Shown piece by piece: positions 14,892 through 22,662 of a stretch of 64,000 nucleotides of DNA. The stretch is from DASSUW01 sp963844205. GTDB lineage: Bacteria; Actinomycetota; Thermoleophilia; Solirubrobacterales; Solirubrobacteraceae. The position numbers and the translations under genes are program-made. Location: NCBI GenBank assembly GCA_963844205.1, contig CAWJNK010000014.1:1736001-1800000 (forward strand), given 5' to 3'. The notes beneath the pieces were generated by a model that saw only the letters and a list, made by a program, of their open reading frames with translations, searched no databases and was not told where the DNA came from. Positions within the stretch are counted from its first letter, which is position 1, and each line of letters starts with the position of its first letter.

Positions 14892-15695
14892 TCAGGCGGC
14901 CTGCTTCTGCGCCGAGGAGGACGGGAACTGCTCGTCCTCGGCTGGGCGGTCCTTGGGCGGCACGTAGGCCATGAGCTTCTCCGCGACGACGCGCGGGTTG
15001 TCGCCGGCCTGGATCGCGAGAACGCCCTCGAGCGTCATCTCGCGGAAGTGCATCTCCGCCTCGGACAGCTCCTTCAGGCGGTTCGCCATCGGGAGGAAGA
15101 TCACGTTGGCCGAGCCGACGCCGATCAGCGTCGCGAGGAACGCGGCCGCGATCAGCGGGCCGAGCGTCGACGGCTGGTTCAGGTTGTTCATCACGTTGAC
15201 GAGCCCGAACACGGTGCCGACGATGCCCATCGTGGGCGCCAGCGCGCCCGCCTGCATGAACGGCGCACGGCTGGCGGCGTGGCGCTTGCGCATCGCCTCG
15301 TTCTCGGCGTCGAGCACGGCGGCGACGAGGTCGGGATCGGTGCCGTCGACCACGAGCTGGATGCCCTTGCGCGTGAACGGGTCCTGGATGCCCTTGACGG
15401 CCTCGTCGAGCGCGAGCAGGCCGTCGCGGCGCGCCTGGTCCGCGAAGCCCACGAGCTCCTTCACCCGGCCGACCAGGTCGAGGTCGTCGGGCATGAGCGC
15501 CTTCTTGTAGATCATCGGAAGCCGGATGTGGGCCTGGAGCCCGCAGGCGGCGATGGTCGCGCCGAGCGTCCCGACGAGCACGATGAGGATCGCCGGGATG
15601 TTGATGACGACCATGACGTTCGTCCCCTCCATCGTGGCGCCCATGGCGATCCCGAGGCAGGAGATGACGATGCCGATACCGGTGCCGAACTTCAT
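14892..15695 (-). CDS. motA: Flagellar stator protein MotA
   Basis: A 267-residue four-helix stator subunit. It has an N-terminal pair of helices (IGIVISCLGIAMGATMEG), a large cytoplasmic loop (LVGFADQARRDGLLALDEA, in part) and the conserved late region (APTMGIVGTVFGLVNVM, then AAAFLATLIGVGSANVIFLPMANRL in parts). It overlaps the flbD stop by 4 bp, in a flbD-motA-motB-fliL-fliN unit. Confidence 0.96.
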   Translation of the reverse strand: MKFGTGIGIVISCLGIAMGATMEGTNVMVVINIPAILIVLVGTLGATIAACGLQAHIRLPMIYKKALMPDDLDLVGRVKELVGFADQARRDGLLALDEAVKGIQDPFTRKGIQLVVDGTDPDLVAAVLDAENEAMRKRHAASRAPFMQAGALAPTMGIVGTVFGLVNVMNNLNQPSTLGPLIAAAFLATLIGVGSANVIFLPMANRLKELSEAEMHFREMTLEGVLAIQAGDNPRVVAEKLMAYVPPKDRPAEDEQFPSSSAQKQAA

Positions 15696-16015
15696 GGGTG
15701 CGACCCCTTCGGCGGAAGCTCGCTGTCCTGGCGCGCGTGCTCGGCGTTGAGCGCGACGACGGCGCCGTCACCGGCGGTCCCGCGCACGATCGCGAGCGTC
15801 TGCGAACGGCGCGGCACGCGCGTCATCGCGTCGAGGATCGAGGCGCGCCATGTGCGCACGGCCTCGGCCACCTCCTCCGGCGTCTCGGTGACGACCAGGC
15901 GCGAGCCGGTCGTGAGCACGACGACGGTGTCCGGATTGGCCTCGACCGTGAGGACGAGATCCGGGTTCAGGTGAAACGGCTGGGGCGCGCGTCCAAGTTT
16001 GTGGAGACGGATCAT
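15692..16015 (-). CDS. flbD: FlbD-family flagellar protein
   Basis: A 107-residue protein whose first 60 residues match the small FlbD family found next to motA in Gram-positives and spirochaetes (MIRLHKLG start, FHLNPDLVLTVEANPDTVV, RLVVTETPEEVAEAV). The C-terminal 45 residues are an extension. The biochemical role of the family is not known. The ATG at 16015 lies only 10 nt from the -10 box of a sigma28 promoter (16026-16052), so the message should be almost leaderless. Confidence 0.82.
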   Translation of the reverse strand: MIRLHKLGRAPQPFHLNPDLVLTVEANPDTVVVLTTGSRLVVTETPEEVAEAVRTWRASILDAMTRVPRRSQTLAIVRGTAGDGAVVALNAEHARQDSELPPKGSHP

Positions 16016-16025
16016 CTCCTCCCCG

Positions 16026-16052
16026 TCATCGGCCGCTGCGCCGCGTCTTTGA
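16026..16052 (-). promoter_or_regulatory. Sigma28-type promoter of flbD-motAB-fliL-fliN
   Basis: TCAAAGAC (16045-16052), 11-bp spacer, GCCGATGA (16026-16033) on the minus strand. It lies between the flgE terminator and the flbD start. Confidence 0.78.
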
Positions 16053-16057
16053 ACGCG

Positions 16058-16084
16058 AACGGGCCCGCACATGGCGGGCCCGTT
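16058..16084. terminator. Terminator hairpin after flgE
   Basis: A perfect 11-bp inverted repeat, AACGGGCCCGC / GCGGGCCCGTT, with a 5-nt loop, 24 bp downstream of the flgE stop and just upstream of the flbD promoter. It separates the hook unit from the stator unit. Confidence 0.75.
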
Positions 16085-16108
16085 TCGAATCGCAGCGCGA
16101 GGTTACGG

Positions 16109-16936
16109 CTAGCGCTTCAGGTTGACCAGATCCTGCAGCATCTCGTCCGAGGTCGAGATGACGCGCGAGTTGGCCTGGAAGCCGCGCTGGGCGGTGATCA
16201 TGCTCGTGAACGACTGCGCGAGGTCCACGTTGGACATCTCGATCGCGCCGGCCGTCGTGAAGCCGAACTGGGCGCCGGGGGTGCCGATGGTCGCCGCGCC
16301 GGAGTTGGCCGACTGCAGCCAGCGGTTGTTGCCGGAGCGCTCGAGGCCCGCCGAGTTGGGGAACGTGGCCAGCGAGAGGAGGCCGGCAGTCACGCGCGTG
16401 CCGGTGCCGTCGACGTAGGTCACGTCGCCGGTCTGGCCGATCGCGACGTTGGTCGACCCGGGCGGGATGTTGATCAGCGTGTCGGCGCCGCCGGCCGTCC
16501 GGCCCTGGACGAAGTAGCCGTCCTGGGTGACCAGGTAGCCGGCGCTGTTGGTGGTGAAGTTGCCCGCGCGGGTGTACTCCACGCCGGTCGCGTTGGCAAC
16601 CGGCGGCGTCGCCGTGCTCGGAGCGACCCGGAAGAAGCCGGGGCCCTGGATGGCGACGTCGTACGGGTTGCCCGTCGACTGGAGCGCGCCCGACTGCATC
16701 AGGTTGTCGATCGAGCCGAGTTGGGTGCCGAGGCCGACCTGGGCCGCGTTCGAGCCGCCCGTGCCGCCGCCCGGGCCCGAGGCGCCGCGCTGCAGCTGGG
16801 TGAGCGAGTCCTTGAACGTCGCGCGCGCCGACTTGTAGCCGATCGTGTTGACGTTCGCGATGTCGTTGGAGGTGACGTCGAGCATCACCTGGTGGGTCTT
16901 GAGGCCGCTGATGGCGGCGAACATGCCTCGCATCAT
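16109..16936 (-). CDS. flgE: Flagellar hook protein FlgE (short form)
   Basis: A 275-residue hook-type protein with the N-terminal rod/hook motif (MFAAISGLKTHQVMLDVTSNDIANVNTIGYK, in parts) and the C-terminal motif (EMSNVDLAQSFTSMITAQRGFQANSRVIST, in parts). It is shorter than E. coli FlgE (402 residues) but placed after flgD and fliK, so it is the hook protein rather than a rod protein. ATGs at 16936, 16933 and 16924 are possible; AAGGAG lies 11 nt before the first. Confidence 0.9.
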   Translation of the reverse strand: MMRGMFAAISGLKTHQVMLDVTSNDIANVNTIGYKSARATFKDSLTQLQRGASGPGGGTGGSNAAQVGLGTQLGSIDNLMQSGALQSTGNPYDVAIQGPGFFRVAPSTATPPVANATGVEYTRAGNFTTNSAGYLVTQDGYFVQGRTAGGADTLINIPPGSTNVAIGQTGDVTYVDGTGTRVTAGLLSLATFPNSAGLERSGNNRWLQSANSGAATIGTPGAQFGFTTAGAIEMSNVDLAQSFTSMITAQRGFQANSRVISTSDEMLQDLVNLKR

Positions 16937-16960
16937 CGGGGCATCAACTCCTTCCGTCGC

Positions 16961-17371
16961 CTAAGCGACCTGCGTGATGGTTGAGGGATCGACACCGTCG
17001 ATGCCGGCCACCGTCAGGGACGGCTTGCCGTCCGTGGTGGTGACCTTCTCGACCGTGCCGGTGTGAATCTGGTCGGTGCCGTCGACGTACGTGACGGTGC
17101 GGCCGATGAGGCCGATCGCGTTCGAGGACGTCAGGCTGCCCGCGATCTTCTCGTTGGCGCTCGCCAGGTTGGTGACCTGCTCCAGCGTCGAGAACGACGC
17201 CATCTGGCCCATGAACTCGCTGTCGTTCATCGGGTTCATCGGGTCCTGATGTTGGAGCTGGGCGACGAGGAGCTTGAGGAAGGCGTCCTTCCCGAGCGTG
17301 CCGTTGGAGTAGTCCTTCGGCTTCATCTCGTCCGTCGTCTGGATCTTGGTCTCGGTGTTGATGGTGCTCAT
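16961..17371 (-). CDS. flgD: Hook-capping protein FlgD
   Basis: A 136-residue hook scaffolding protein with the N-terminal family motif (LGKDAFLKLLVAQLQHQDPMNPMNDSEFMGQMASFSTLEQ, in parts) and a short beta-rich tail. It caps the growing hook and is discarded. It sits between fliK and flgE. Confidence 0.93.
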   Translation of the reverse strand: MSTINTETKIQTTDEMKPKDYSNGTLGKDAFLKLLVAQLQHQDPMNPMNDSEFMGQMASFSTLEQVTNLASANEKIAGSLTSSNAIGLIGRTVTYVDGTDQIHTGTVEKVTTTDGKPSLTVAGIDGVDPSTITQVA

Positions 17372-17388
17372 CGTGTCCGGGGTCGGGG

Positions 17389-18759
17389 TCAGGCGAGGAC
17401 GTCCACGAGCAGCCCGCCGGGCAGCTCGATGACGGTGTGGGAGGTCTGGTTCGGCTCGTCGGGCGCAAGGGAGTCGCCGGCGTGGCCGGCGGCGGGCTCA
17501 TCGCCCTCGGTCCACTGGCCGGGCGCGCTCTGGCGGCGCTCGTCGCCCGTGGTCGAGACCTCGAGCGAGATCAGCGTCACGTCGCGGGCCTCGAGCGCGC
17601 GGCGGAGGTCGTCGCCGGCCTGGGCGAGCAGCCTCGCGGCCTCCGGGGAGTCGGCCACCACCTGGGCGGCGATGCCGGCCGCCGACGCCTGCAGGCGGAT
17701 CTCGATGCCGCCGAGCTCGGCGGGTTTGAGCGCCAGCTTCGCGCGGGTGATCCCGCGCTCGGCGGCGACGTGGAGCAGCGTGGCGACGGCCGCCGGGGCG
17801 CGGTGCAGCGGCGCGGCAATATCCGTCCCCACCCGCCCCGCGACAGTGCCGGACAGCGGCGTGTTGAGCGGCGCCGGGCCGGAGGCGGCCGGCTCGGCGG
17901 CGGGCGCAGACGCGGGTGCGGGCTCGGCGGCGACGGTGCGCGTGGGCGTCTGGGCGGGGGCGGGAGCCGGGGTCTCCGGCGCGGCGGACGGCGCGGCGGC
18001 CGGGGCCGTCGACTCGGTCGCGGCGGGCTCGGCCGGCAGCGGCTGCGGCGCCGCGGCCGGGGTGGCCTCGGCCGGCAGCGCGGCAGCCGGTGCGTCGGCG
18101 GGCGTCGCCTGCAGCGTGGCGGTGAACGGCGCGGATGTCGGGACCGGAGCGGCGGGCGCCGGCTGGGTCGCGGCGGGCGCCGGAGCGGCCGGGACGACCG
18201 GGCCGGGCAGGACGGGCGCGGGCGGGAAGTACGCCTCCGGGGCGACCTCGAACGGCTGCGGGAAGGCGGGGGCGGCAGCGGCCGGCGCCGGCGTGTCGGG
18301 CACAGGGGTCGCGACCGGGGCGGTCTCGGCGACCGGCGCCGGGGGCAGCCCGGCGATCACCTGCTCCGCGGTCGGCTGAGCCGGCATGACCGGCTGCGAC
18401 GACGCGGCGCCGCCGACGGCGGGGCGGGCGACGGCGTCAGCCGTCGCGGCGGCCCGGTCGCGGCGGCCGGCGTCGACGAGCCGATGGGCCTCGTCGCGAG
18501 CGGCGGGCCGCTCGGACTCGTCGCGAGCGCCGGGCCGACGAACCTCGTCACGAGCGGCGGGACGGTCATGGGCCGGGCGGTCGTCGCGGCGGACGTCGTC
18601 GCGCCGCGGCTCCTCACGGCCCGCACGGGCGTCGTCGCGGCGAGTGGTATGGGCGTCCAGGAGCGCCGCGAAGGCGTTCCCGGAGTCGCGCCGCTCTGAG
18701 GCAGCGGCGGGGCGGTCGGTGGGCGCGGGGCGCGCGGCGTGGGTGCGGTCGGTAGTCAT
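17389..18759 (-). CDS. fliK: Hook-length control protein FliK
   Basis: A 456-residue protein. The first 120 residues are rich in Arg/Asp (DDARAGREEPRRDDVRRDDR, in part), the middle is a long Pro/Ala-rich stretch, and the C-terminal domain is the FliK/Flg_hook fold (ITRAKLALKPAELGGIEIRLQASAAGIAAQVV, in parts) that triggers the FlhB specificity switch. The ATG at 18759 overlaps the stop of the transglycosylase gene. The low-complexity middle fits a molecular-ruler role. Confidence 0.88.
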   Translation of the reverse strand: MTTDRTHAARPAPTDRPAAASERRDSGNAFAALLDAHTTRRDDARAGREEPRRDDVRRDDRPAHDRPAARDEVRRPGARDESERPAARDEAHRLVDAGRRDRAAATADAVARPAVGGAASSQPVMPAQPTAEQVIAGLPPAPVAETAPVATPVPDTPAPAAAAPAFPQPFEVAPEAYFPPAPVLPGPVVPAAPAPAATQPAPAAPVPTSAPFTATLQATPADAPAAALPAEATPAAAPQPLPAEPAATESTAPAAAPSAAPETPAPAPAQTPTRTVAAEPAPASAPAAEPAASGPAPLNTPLSGTVAGRVGTDIAAPLHRAPAAVATLLHVAAERGITRAKLALKPAELGGIEIRLQASAAGIAAQVVADSPEAARLLAQAGDDLRRALEARDVTLISLEVSTTGDERRQSAPGQWTEGDEPAAGHAGDSLAPDEPNQTSHTVIELPGGLLVDVLA

Positions 18760-19364
18760 CACAGGATCGAGGGAGTGGCGGCCGCGCGGTACTGCGCCGC
18801 GTTGGCCTGCACGAGGCGGACGTAGTTCTGCGTCTCGGCGTAGGGCGGGACGCCGCCGTAGCGCTGGACGGCGCCGGGACCGGCGTTGTAGGCGGCGAGC
18901 GCACGGGTGACGTCACCACCGAAGGCGTCGAGCTGCTGGCGCAGGTACTTCGCGCCGCCGTCGAGGCTCTGGATCGGGTCGAGGACGTTGGTGACGCCCA
19001 GGCCGGCGGCGGTGCCGGGCATGAGCTGGGTCAGGCCGCGGGCGCCCGCAGGCGAGCCGGCGTTCGGATTGAAGCCCGACTCCTGCTTGACGAGCCCGGC
19101 CAGCAGCGCGGGGTCGATGCCGTGCTTCTTGGCCGCCGCGGTGATCTCGGCGCCGAAGGGCACGTCGGCCGGCAGCTCGGAGACGCCGGTGACGGCAAGG
19201 CCGGTGGTCGCGGTCGCGGTCGTCGCGGCGGCGGCGGTCGCCGTCGTCGCTGTCGCGAGCTGGGTGGCGAACGTGCTGGCCGTGGCGCCCTGCGGCGGCG
19301 GGACGGGCCCGCCGATCAGCTGCTGGAGCTGGCTCACGCGAGCCACGACGGCGTCGACGCTCAC
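18759..19364 (-). CDS. Lytic transglycosylase (SLT domain) of the flagellar cluster
   Basis: A 201-residue protein with an N-terminal helix (VVARVSQLQQLIGG), an Ala/Thr-rich linker, and an SLT-type domain. The catalytic Glu sits in VKQESGFNPNAGSPAGARGL (in part), followed by GLTQLMPGTA and LAAYNAGPGAV. It should cleave peptidoglycan to let the rod through. This fits with the FlgJ-like protein at 32914-33189 having only the rod-binding domain. The GTG start overlaps the fliJ stop. Confidence 0.88.
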   Translation of the reverse strand: MSVDAVVARVSQLQQLIGGPVPPPQGATASTFATQLATATTATAAAATTATATTGLAVTGVSELPADVPFGAEITAAAKKHGIDPALLAGLVKQESGFNPNAGSPAGARGLTQLMPGTAAGLGVTNVLDPIQSLDGGAKYLRQQLDAFGGDVTRALAAYNAGPGAVQRYGGVPPYAETQNYVRLVQANAAQYRAAATPSIL

Positions 19365-19819
19365 GCCGCGACCTGTCCGCGGCGATGCACGCCCAGCGCG
19401 ATCTCGTCCTGCGCGCCCTGCGCCTTCCGGGCCCATGTGCGGTCGTGGTCGGCGCGCTGGCGCTGCTCGAGCTTGTCCATCACCTGGCGGTCGCGGGCGG
19501 CGGCCTGCAGGGCGACGCGGCGCGCGGCCACCTCGGCCTCCTGGCGGTCGAGGTCCAGCGCCGCCTCGCGACGCGACCGCTCGGCCCGCTCGATGTACGC
19601 CTGGGCAGCGATCAGGTCCATGCCCGACGAGCGGGCGAGGACGGCGTCGCGGCCGGTCTGGGTCGCGGCCGAGGCGGCATGCGTCGCCTCGCGCAGCATC
19701 GCCTCGCCGCGCAGGCGCAGCTGAAGCTCATGCGCCAGATCCTCCTGGGCGCGCTCTTCTGCGCGCTCCCGGAGCGACTTGACACGCTCGAGACGGAACG
19801 TGAAGGACGGAGTCTCCAC
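19361..19819 (-). CDS. fliJ: Flagellar export chaperone FliJ
   Basis: A 152-residue, almost fully helical protein rich in Arg/Glu/Ala (FRLERVKSLRERAEERAQED), as expected for FliJ, the coiled-coil stalk of the export ATPase. The GTG at 19819 is chosen because it lies 8 nt after the -10 box of a sigma28 promoter (19828-19854) and good coding sequence starts there. It is separated from fliI by a cupin gene and begins a fliJ-LT-fliK-flgD-flgE unit. Confidence 0.82.
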   Translation of the reverse strand: METPSFTFRLERVKSLRERAEERAQEDLAHELQLRLRGEAMLREATHAASAATQTGRDAVLARSSGMDLIAAQAYIERAERSRREAALDLDRQEAEVAARRVALQAAARDRQVMDKLEQRQRADHDRTWARKAQGAQDEIALGVHRRGQVAA

Positions 19820-19827
19820 GACCGGTG

Positions 19828-19854
19828 TGATCGGCTGCCGTTGCCGAACCTGTA
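19828..19854 (-). promoter_or_regulatory. Sigma28-type promoter of fliJ-fliK-flgD-flgE
   Basis: TACAGGTT (19847-19854), 11-bp spacer, GCCGATCA (19828-19835) on the minus strand, with an 8-nt gap to the fliJ GTG. Confidence 0.7.
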
Positions 19855-19916
19855 GGGCGGTTTGGTGACGCCGGCGGACGTCAATTGCGGCTGGGTGGGG
19901 AGGTGGCGAAACCGGC

Positions 19917-20023
19917 GGAAACGTGAAATTCCGTCGGCCCACCGACGCAAATTTTCACGAAACCGCCGCATATGAGGGGTTACGTGAAATCCGCCGGATC
20001 GAGGAGCCGAAATTTCACGAAAC
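19917..20023. repeat. Four-site CGTGAAA array in alternating orientation
   Basis: Four AT-rich sites in GC-rich DNA. The forward sites are AAACGTGAAATT (19919-19930) and TTACGTGAAAT (19980-19990). The inverted sites are AAATTTTCACGAAA (19949-19962) and AAATTTCACGAAA (20010-20022). Core-to-core spacing is 30-31 bp, so the array is a tandem repeat of a 60-bp unit holding one inverted pair. Flanks often read GGCGG and CGTCGG. It lies between fliJ and the cupin gene. It looks like a multi-site operator or a repeat remnant; no coding region fits here. Confidence 0.7.
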
Positions 20024-20069
20024 CTTCGGACCCGCTTCCCTCAATGCCGCAGTTGACGTTCGCTCGCGG

Positions 20070-20597
20070 TCAGCCCAGCGGCCAGGGTGATCGTGCCGGA
20101 CGGATCGGCGGGCGACCCTTGTACGCCTCCCGCGACGAGTCGGTCGGCTCGGCCACCGCGGCCCCGTGGCGAGCGGCGACCGGGTCGGCGATGTACTGCG
20201 TGGTGTCGTCGGGATCCCGCGTGCCGACCATCAGGATCGCGCAGGGCCCGTCGCCGGCGCCGATCGTGATGTGCGCCGTCCCCGGCGGGCAGTGCAGGTA
20301 GTCCCACTGCCCCATCCGCCGTTCCTGGCCCTCGACGATCGCCAGGCACTCGCCGGAGAGCACGAGAAAGCCCTCCTGGTTGCTCTCCGCGTGGTAGAAG
20401 CCCGGCGTCTCGCCCGGCCACAGGACGTGGATCCCGATGCCGAGCAGCGGCGACGGCGCCTTGGGCGACTCGAAGCTGGACCAGGTGCCGGTGCGCTCCA
20501 CCGCGAACCAACCGATCTCGCTCGCGTTGAGGATCCACCAGCCGTCGTCGGCCGGCTGCAGTCCCGTCTCGGTCTCCTCGATCTTGGCCTCATGCAT
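20070..20597 (-). CDS. Cupin-domain protein inserted in the flagellar operon
   Basis: A 175-residue single-domain cupin. The metal-site motifs are visible: GETPGFYHAESNQEGFLVLSGE (in parts) for motif 1 and HCPPGTAHITIGAGDG for motif 2. Substrate or signal is unknown. It lies between fliI and fliJ, where no flagellar role is known, and carries the four-site repeat array on its downstream side. The C-terminal 20 residues (Pro/Arg-rich) do not look like the rest of the domain and may reflect a changed end. Confidence 0.8.
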   Translation of the reverse strand: MHEAKIEETETGLQPADDGWWILNASEIGWFAVERTGTWSSFESPKAPSPLLGIGIHVLWPGETPGFYHAESNQEGFLVLSGECLAIVEGQERRMGQWDYLHCPPGTAHITIGAGDGPCAILMVGTRDPDDTTQYIADPVAARHGAAVAEPTDSSREAYKGRPPIRPARSPWPLG

Positions 20598-20608
20598 GAG
20601 GCCGGAGG

Positions 20609-22030
20609 CTACGCCGCGAGATGCAGCGGCGGGATCGCCGAGTGAAGCGGCGTCCCCGGCGACGAAGCCGGCGCGGGCTCCGGCGGCGCCGCGACCGGCG
20701 CGGCGTCCGGCACGCTGGAGAGCAGCGCGAGCTGGGTCAGCGCCGCGTCGGCCTCCACGGCGCTTGACCGCTCCTCGACGTGCTGGCGCAGGAACCCGTT
20801 GATCGGGTCGCGCGCGTCGATCGCCGCGTCGGTCAGCGGGTCGCTGCCGCGCTGGTAGGCGCCGATCGCGATCAGGTCGGACTTGTCGCGGTACGCGGCC
20901 ATCAGGCGCCGCACGTCGTCGCCCGCCGAGCGCACGTCCGGCTCGACCACCTCGCCGATCAGGCGCGAAACGCTCGCAAGCACGTCGACCGCCGGGTAGT
21001 GGCCGGCGTGCGCGAGATCGCGCGAGAGGACGATGTGGCCGTCGAGGATCGAGCGGACGGCGTCGGCGATCGGCTCGTTCATGTCGTCGCCGTCGACCAG
21101 CACGGTGTAGAGCCCGGTGATCGTGCCGCGTCGCGACGTGCCCGAGCGCTCGAGCAGCTTCGGCAGCAGCGCGAACACGCTCGGCGTGTAGCCGCGGGTG
21201 GCCGGCGGCTCGCCGATCGCCAACCCGACCTCGCGCTGCGCCATCGCGAAGCGCGTGACCGAGTCCATCATCAGCATCACGTCACGGCCCTGGTCGCGGA
21301 AGTGCTCCGCGATCGTCGTGGCCGTGAACGCGGCCTTGATCCGCACCAGCGCCGGCTGGTCGGACGTGGCGACGACCACCACCGAGCGCGCCATGCCCTC
21401 GGGGCCGAGGTCGCGCTCGATGAACTCGCGCACCTCGCGGCCTCGCTCGCCGACCAGGCAGATCACGTTGACGTCGGCCGACGTCGAGCGGGCGATCATG
21501 CCCAGCAGCGAAGACTTGCCGACGCCCGAGCCGGCGAAGATGCCGAGCCGCTGGCCGCGGCCGCACGGCACGAGCGCGTCCAGCGCGCGCACGCCGAGCG
21601 ACACGCGCTCGTGGATGCGCGGGCGCTCCAAAGGATCCGGCGGCGGCGCCTCGACCACGCGTGTGCGGCCGCTCGCCACCGGCCCGAGGTCGTCGAGCGG
21701 GCGCCCCAGGCCGTCCAGCGCACGCCCCAGCAGGTCATCCGACACGTCGACGCGCAGCGCGCGTCCGGAGGCGCTCACGCGCGCGCCCGGACCGATCCCG
21801 GTCGCCTCGCCGAGCGCCATCAGCAGCGTGCGCCCTGCGCGGAAGCCCACCACCTCGGCGGGCACCGCAGTGCGGCCGCGCCCGGTCTCGATCGTGCACA
21901 CCTCGCCGACTTCGGCCTCCAGGCCGGTGGCCTCGACGATGAGCCCGATCAGGTCCCGCACCCGGCCGTGCCGGCGGTGCAGGTCGGCGTCGCGGATCGC
22001 AGCCGTCGCGCGGTCGAATCCCGAGCTCAT
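20609..22030 (-). CDS. fliI: Flagellum-specific ATPase FliI
   Basis: A 473-residue F1-beta-like ATPase energising flagellar export. The Walker A loop is AGSGVGKSSLLG, the Walker B region is DVMLMMDSVTRFA, and the family stretch GYTPSVFALLPKLLERSG is present. The C-terminal 35 residues are a Pro/Ala-rich extension. The start overlaps the fliH stop by 4 bp. Confidence 0.97.
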   Translation of the reverse strand: MSSGFDRATAAIRDADLHRRHGRVRDLIGLIVEATGLEAEVGEVCTIETGRGRTAVPAEVVGFRAGRTLLMALGEATGIGPGARVSASGRALRVDVSDDLLGRALDGLGRPLDDLGPVASGRTRVVEAPPPDPLERPRIHERVSLGVRALDALVPCGRGQRLGIFAGSGVGKSSLLGMIARSTSADVNVICLVGERGREVREFIERDLGPEGMARSVVVVATSDQPALVRIKAAFTATTIAEHFRDQGRDVMLMMDSVTRFAMAQREVGLAIGEPPATRGYTPSVFALLPKLLERSGTSRRGTITGLYTVLVDGDDMNEPIADAVRSILDGHIVLSRDLAHAGHYPAVDVLASVSRLIGEVVEPDVRSAGDDVRRLMAAYRDKSDLIAIGAYQRGSDPLTDAAIDARDPINGFLRQHVEERSSAVEADAALTQLALLSSVPDAAPVAAPPEPAPASSPGTPLHSAIPPLHLAA

Positions 22031-22662
22031 GAATGCGCAGCGGACGAGAGTGCGGCCTCGACGACCTCACGCGCGCGCACGAGCTTCGTCTCGACCCGTG
22101 CGTCGACGTCGCCGTCCGGCGTGCGCACGATGGCGCCCCCGCGGGACACGCGGCGCTCGGCCTGGACCTCGGTGTGCTCGATCCCGCCCAGCGTCGCGCG
22201 GATGCCGTCCATCGCGTCGCGCACCAGCTCGAGGTCCTCGGGATGGACGAGGATCGTGATGCGCTCGCGCTCGACGATGCCGCGCAGGGCGCCGCGCACG
22301 GCCTCGACCACGCGCTCGGGCTCCACGGCCAGCGCGCCGCCGATCACCTTCTCGGCGAGGAACAGCGCGAGGTCGACGGCATGCGCCTCGAGCCGCTCGG
22401 CGCGGGCGTACTGGTCGGCCCTCACAGCCTCGACGGCTTGAGAGAGCGCCTCGACCCCGGGCGCGAGCGCGGCCAGCGCCTCCTCGCGGCCCTCGTGCAG
22501 CCCCTCGGCGCGCGCCGCGGCGCGCAGCGACTCGGCATGCGACTCGGCCTTCGCGAGCGCGGCCATGACGGCATCGGCCTCGGCGTGCGCCGCGGGCGTG
22601 CCGGGCGCGGCCACATCGACCGGCGCCTCGAGCGCCTCGAAGGAGAACTCGGTCGGCGTCAT
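22027..22662 (-). CDS. fliH: Flagellar assembly protein FliH
   Basis: A 211-residue helical protein with Glu/Ala-rich coiled coil in the first half (EADAVMAALAKAESHAESL) and the conserved C-terminal part (FLAEKVIGGALAVEPERVVEAV, in parts; ITILVHPEDLELV). It is the negative regulator and adaptor of FliI. It overlaps fliG by one base and fliI by four. Confidence 0.92.
   Translation of the reverse strand: MTPTEFSFEALEAPVDVAAPGTPAAHAEADAVMAALAKAESHAESLRAAARAEGLHEGREEALAALAPGVEALSQAVEAVRADQYARAERLEAHAVDLALFLAEKVIGGALAVEPERVVEAVRGALRGIVERERITILVHPEDLELVRDAMDGIRATLGGIEHTEVQAERRVSRGGAIVRTPDGDVDARVETKLVRAREVVEAALSSAAHS

Noticed and set aside
19917..20023. parS sites or a CRISPR array
   Set aside because: The cores lack the central dyad of TTTCACGTGAAA, the units are only four, alternate in orientation and have no unique spacers.
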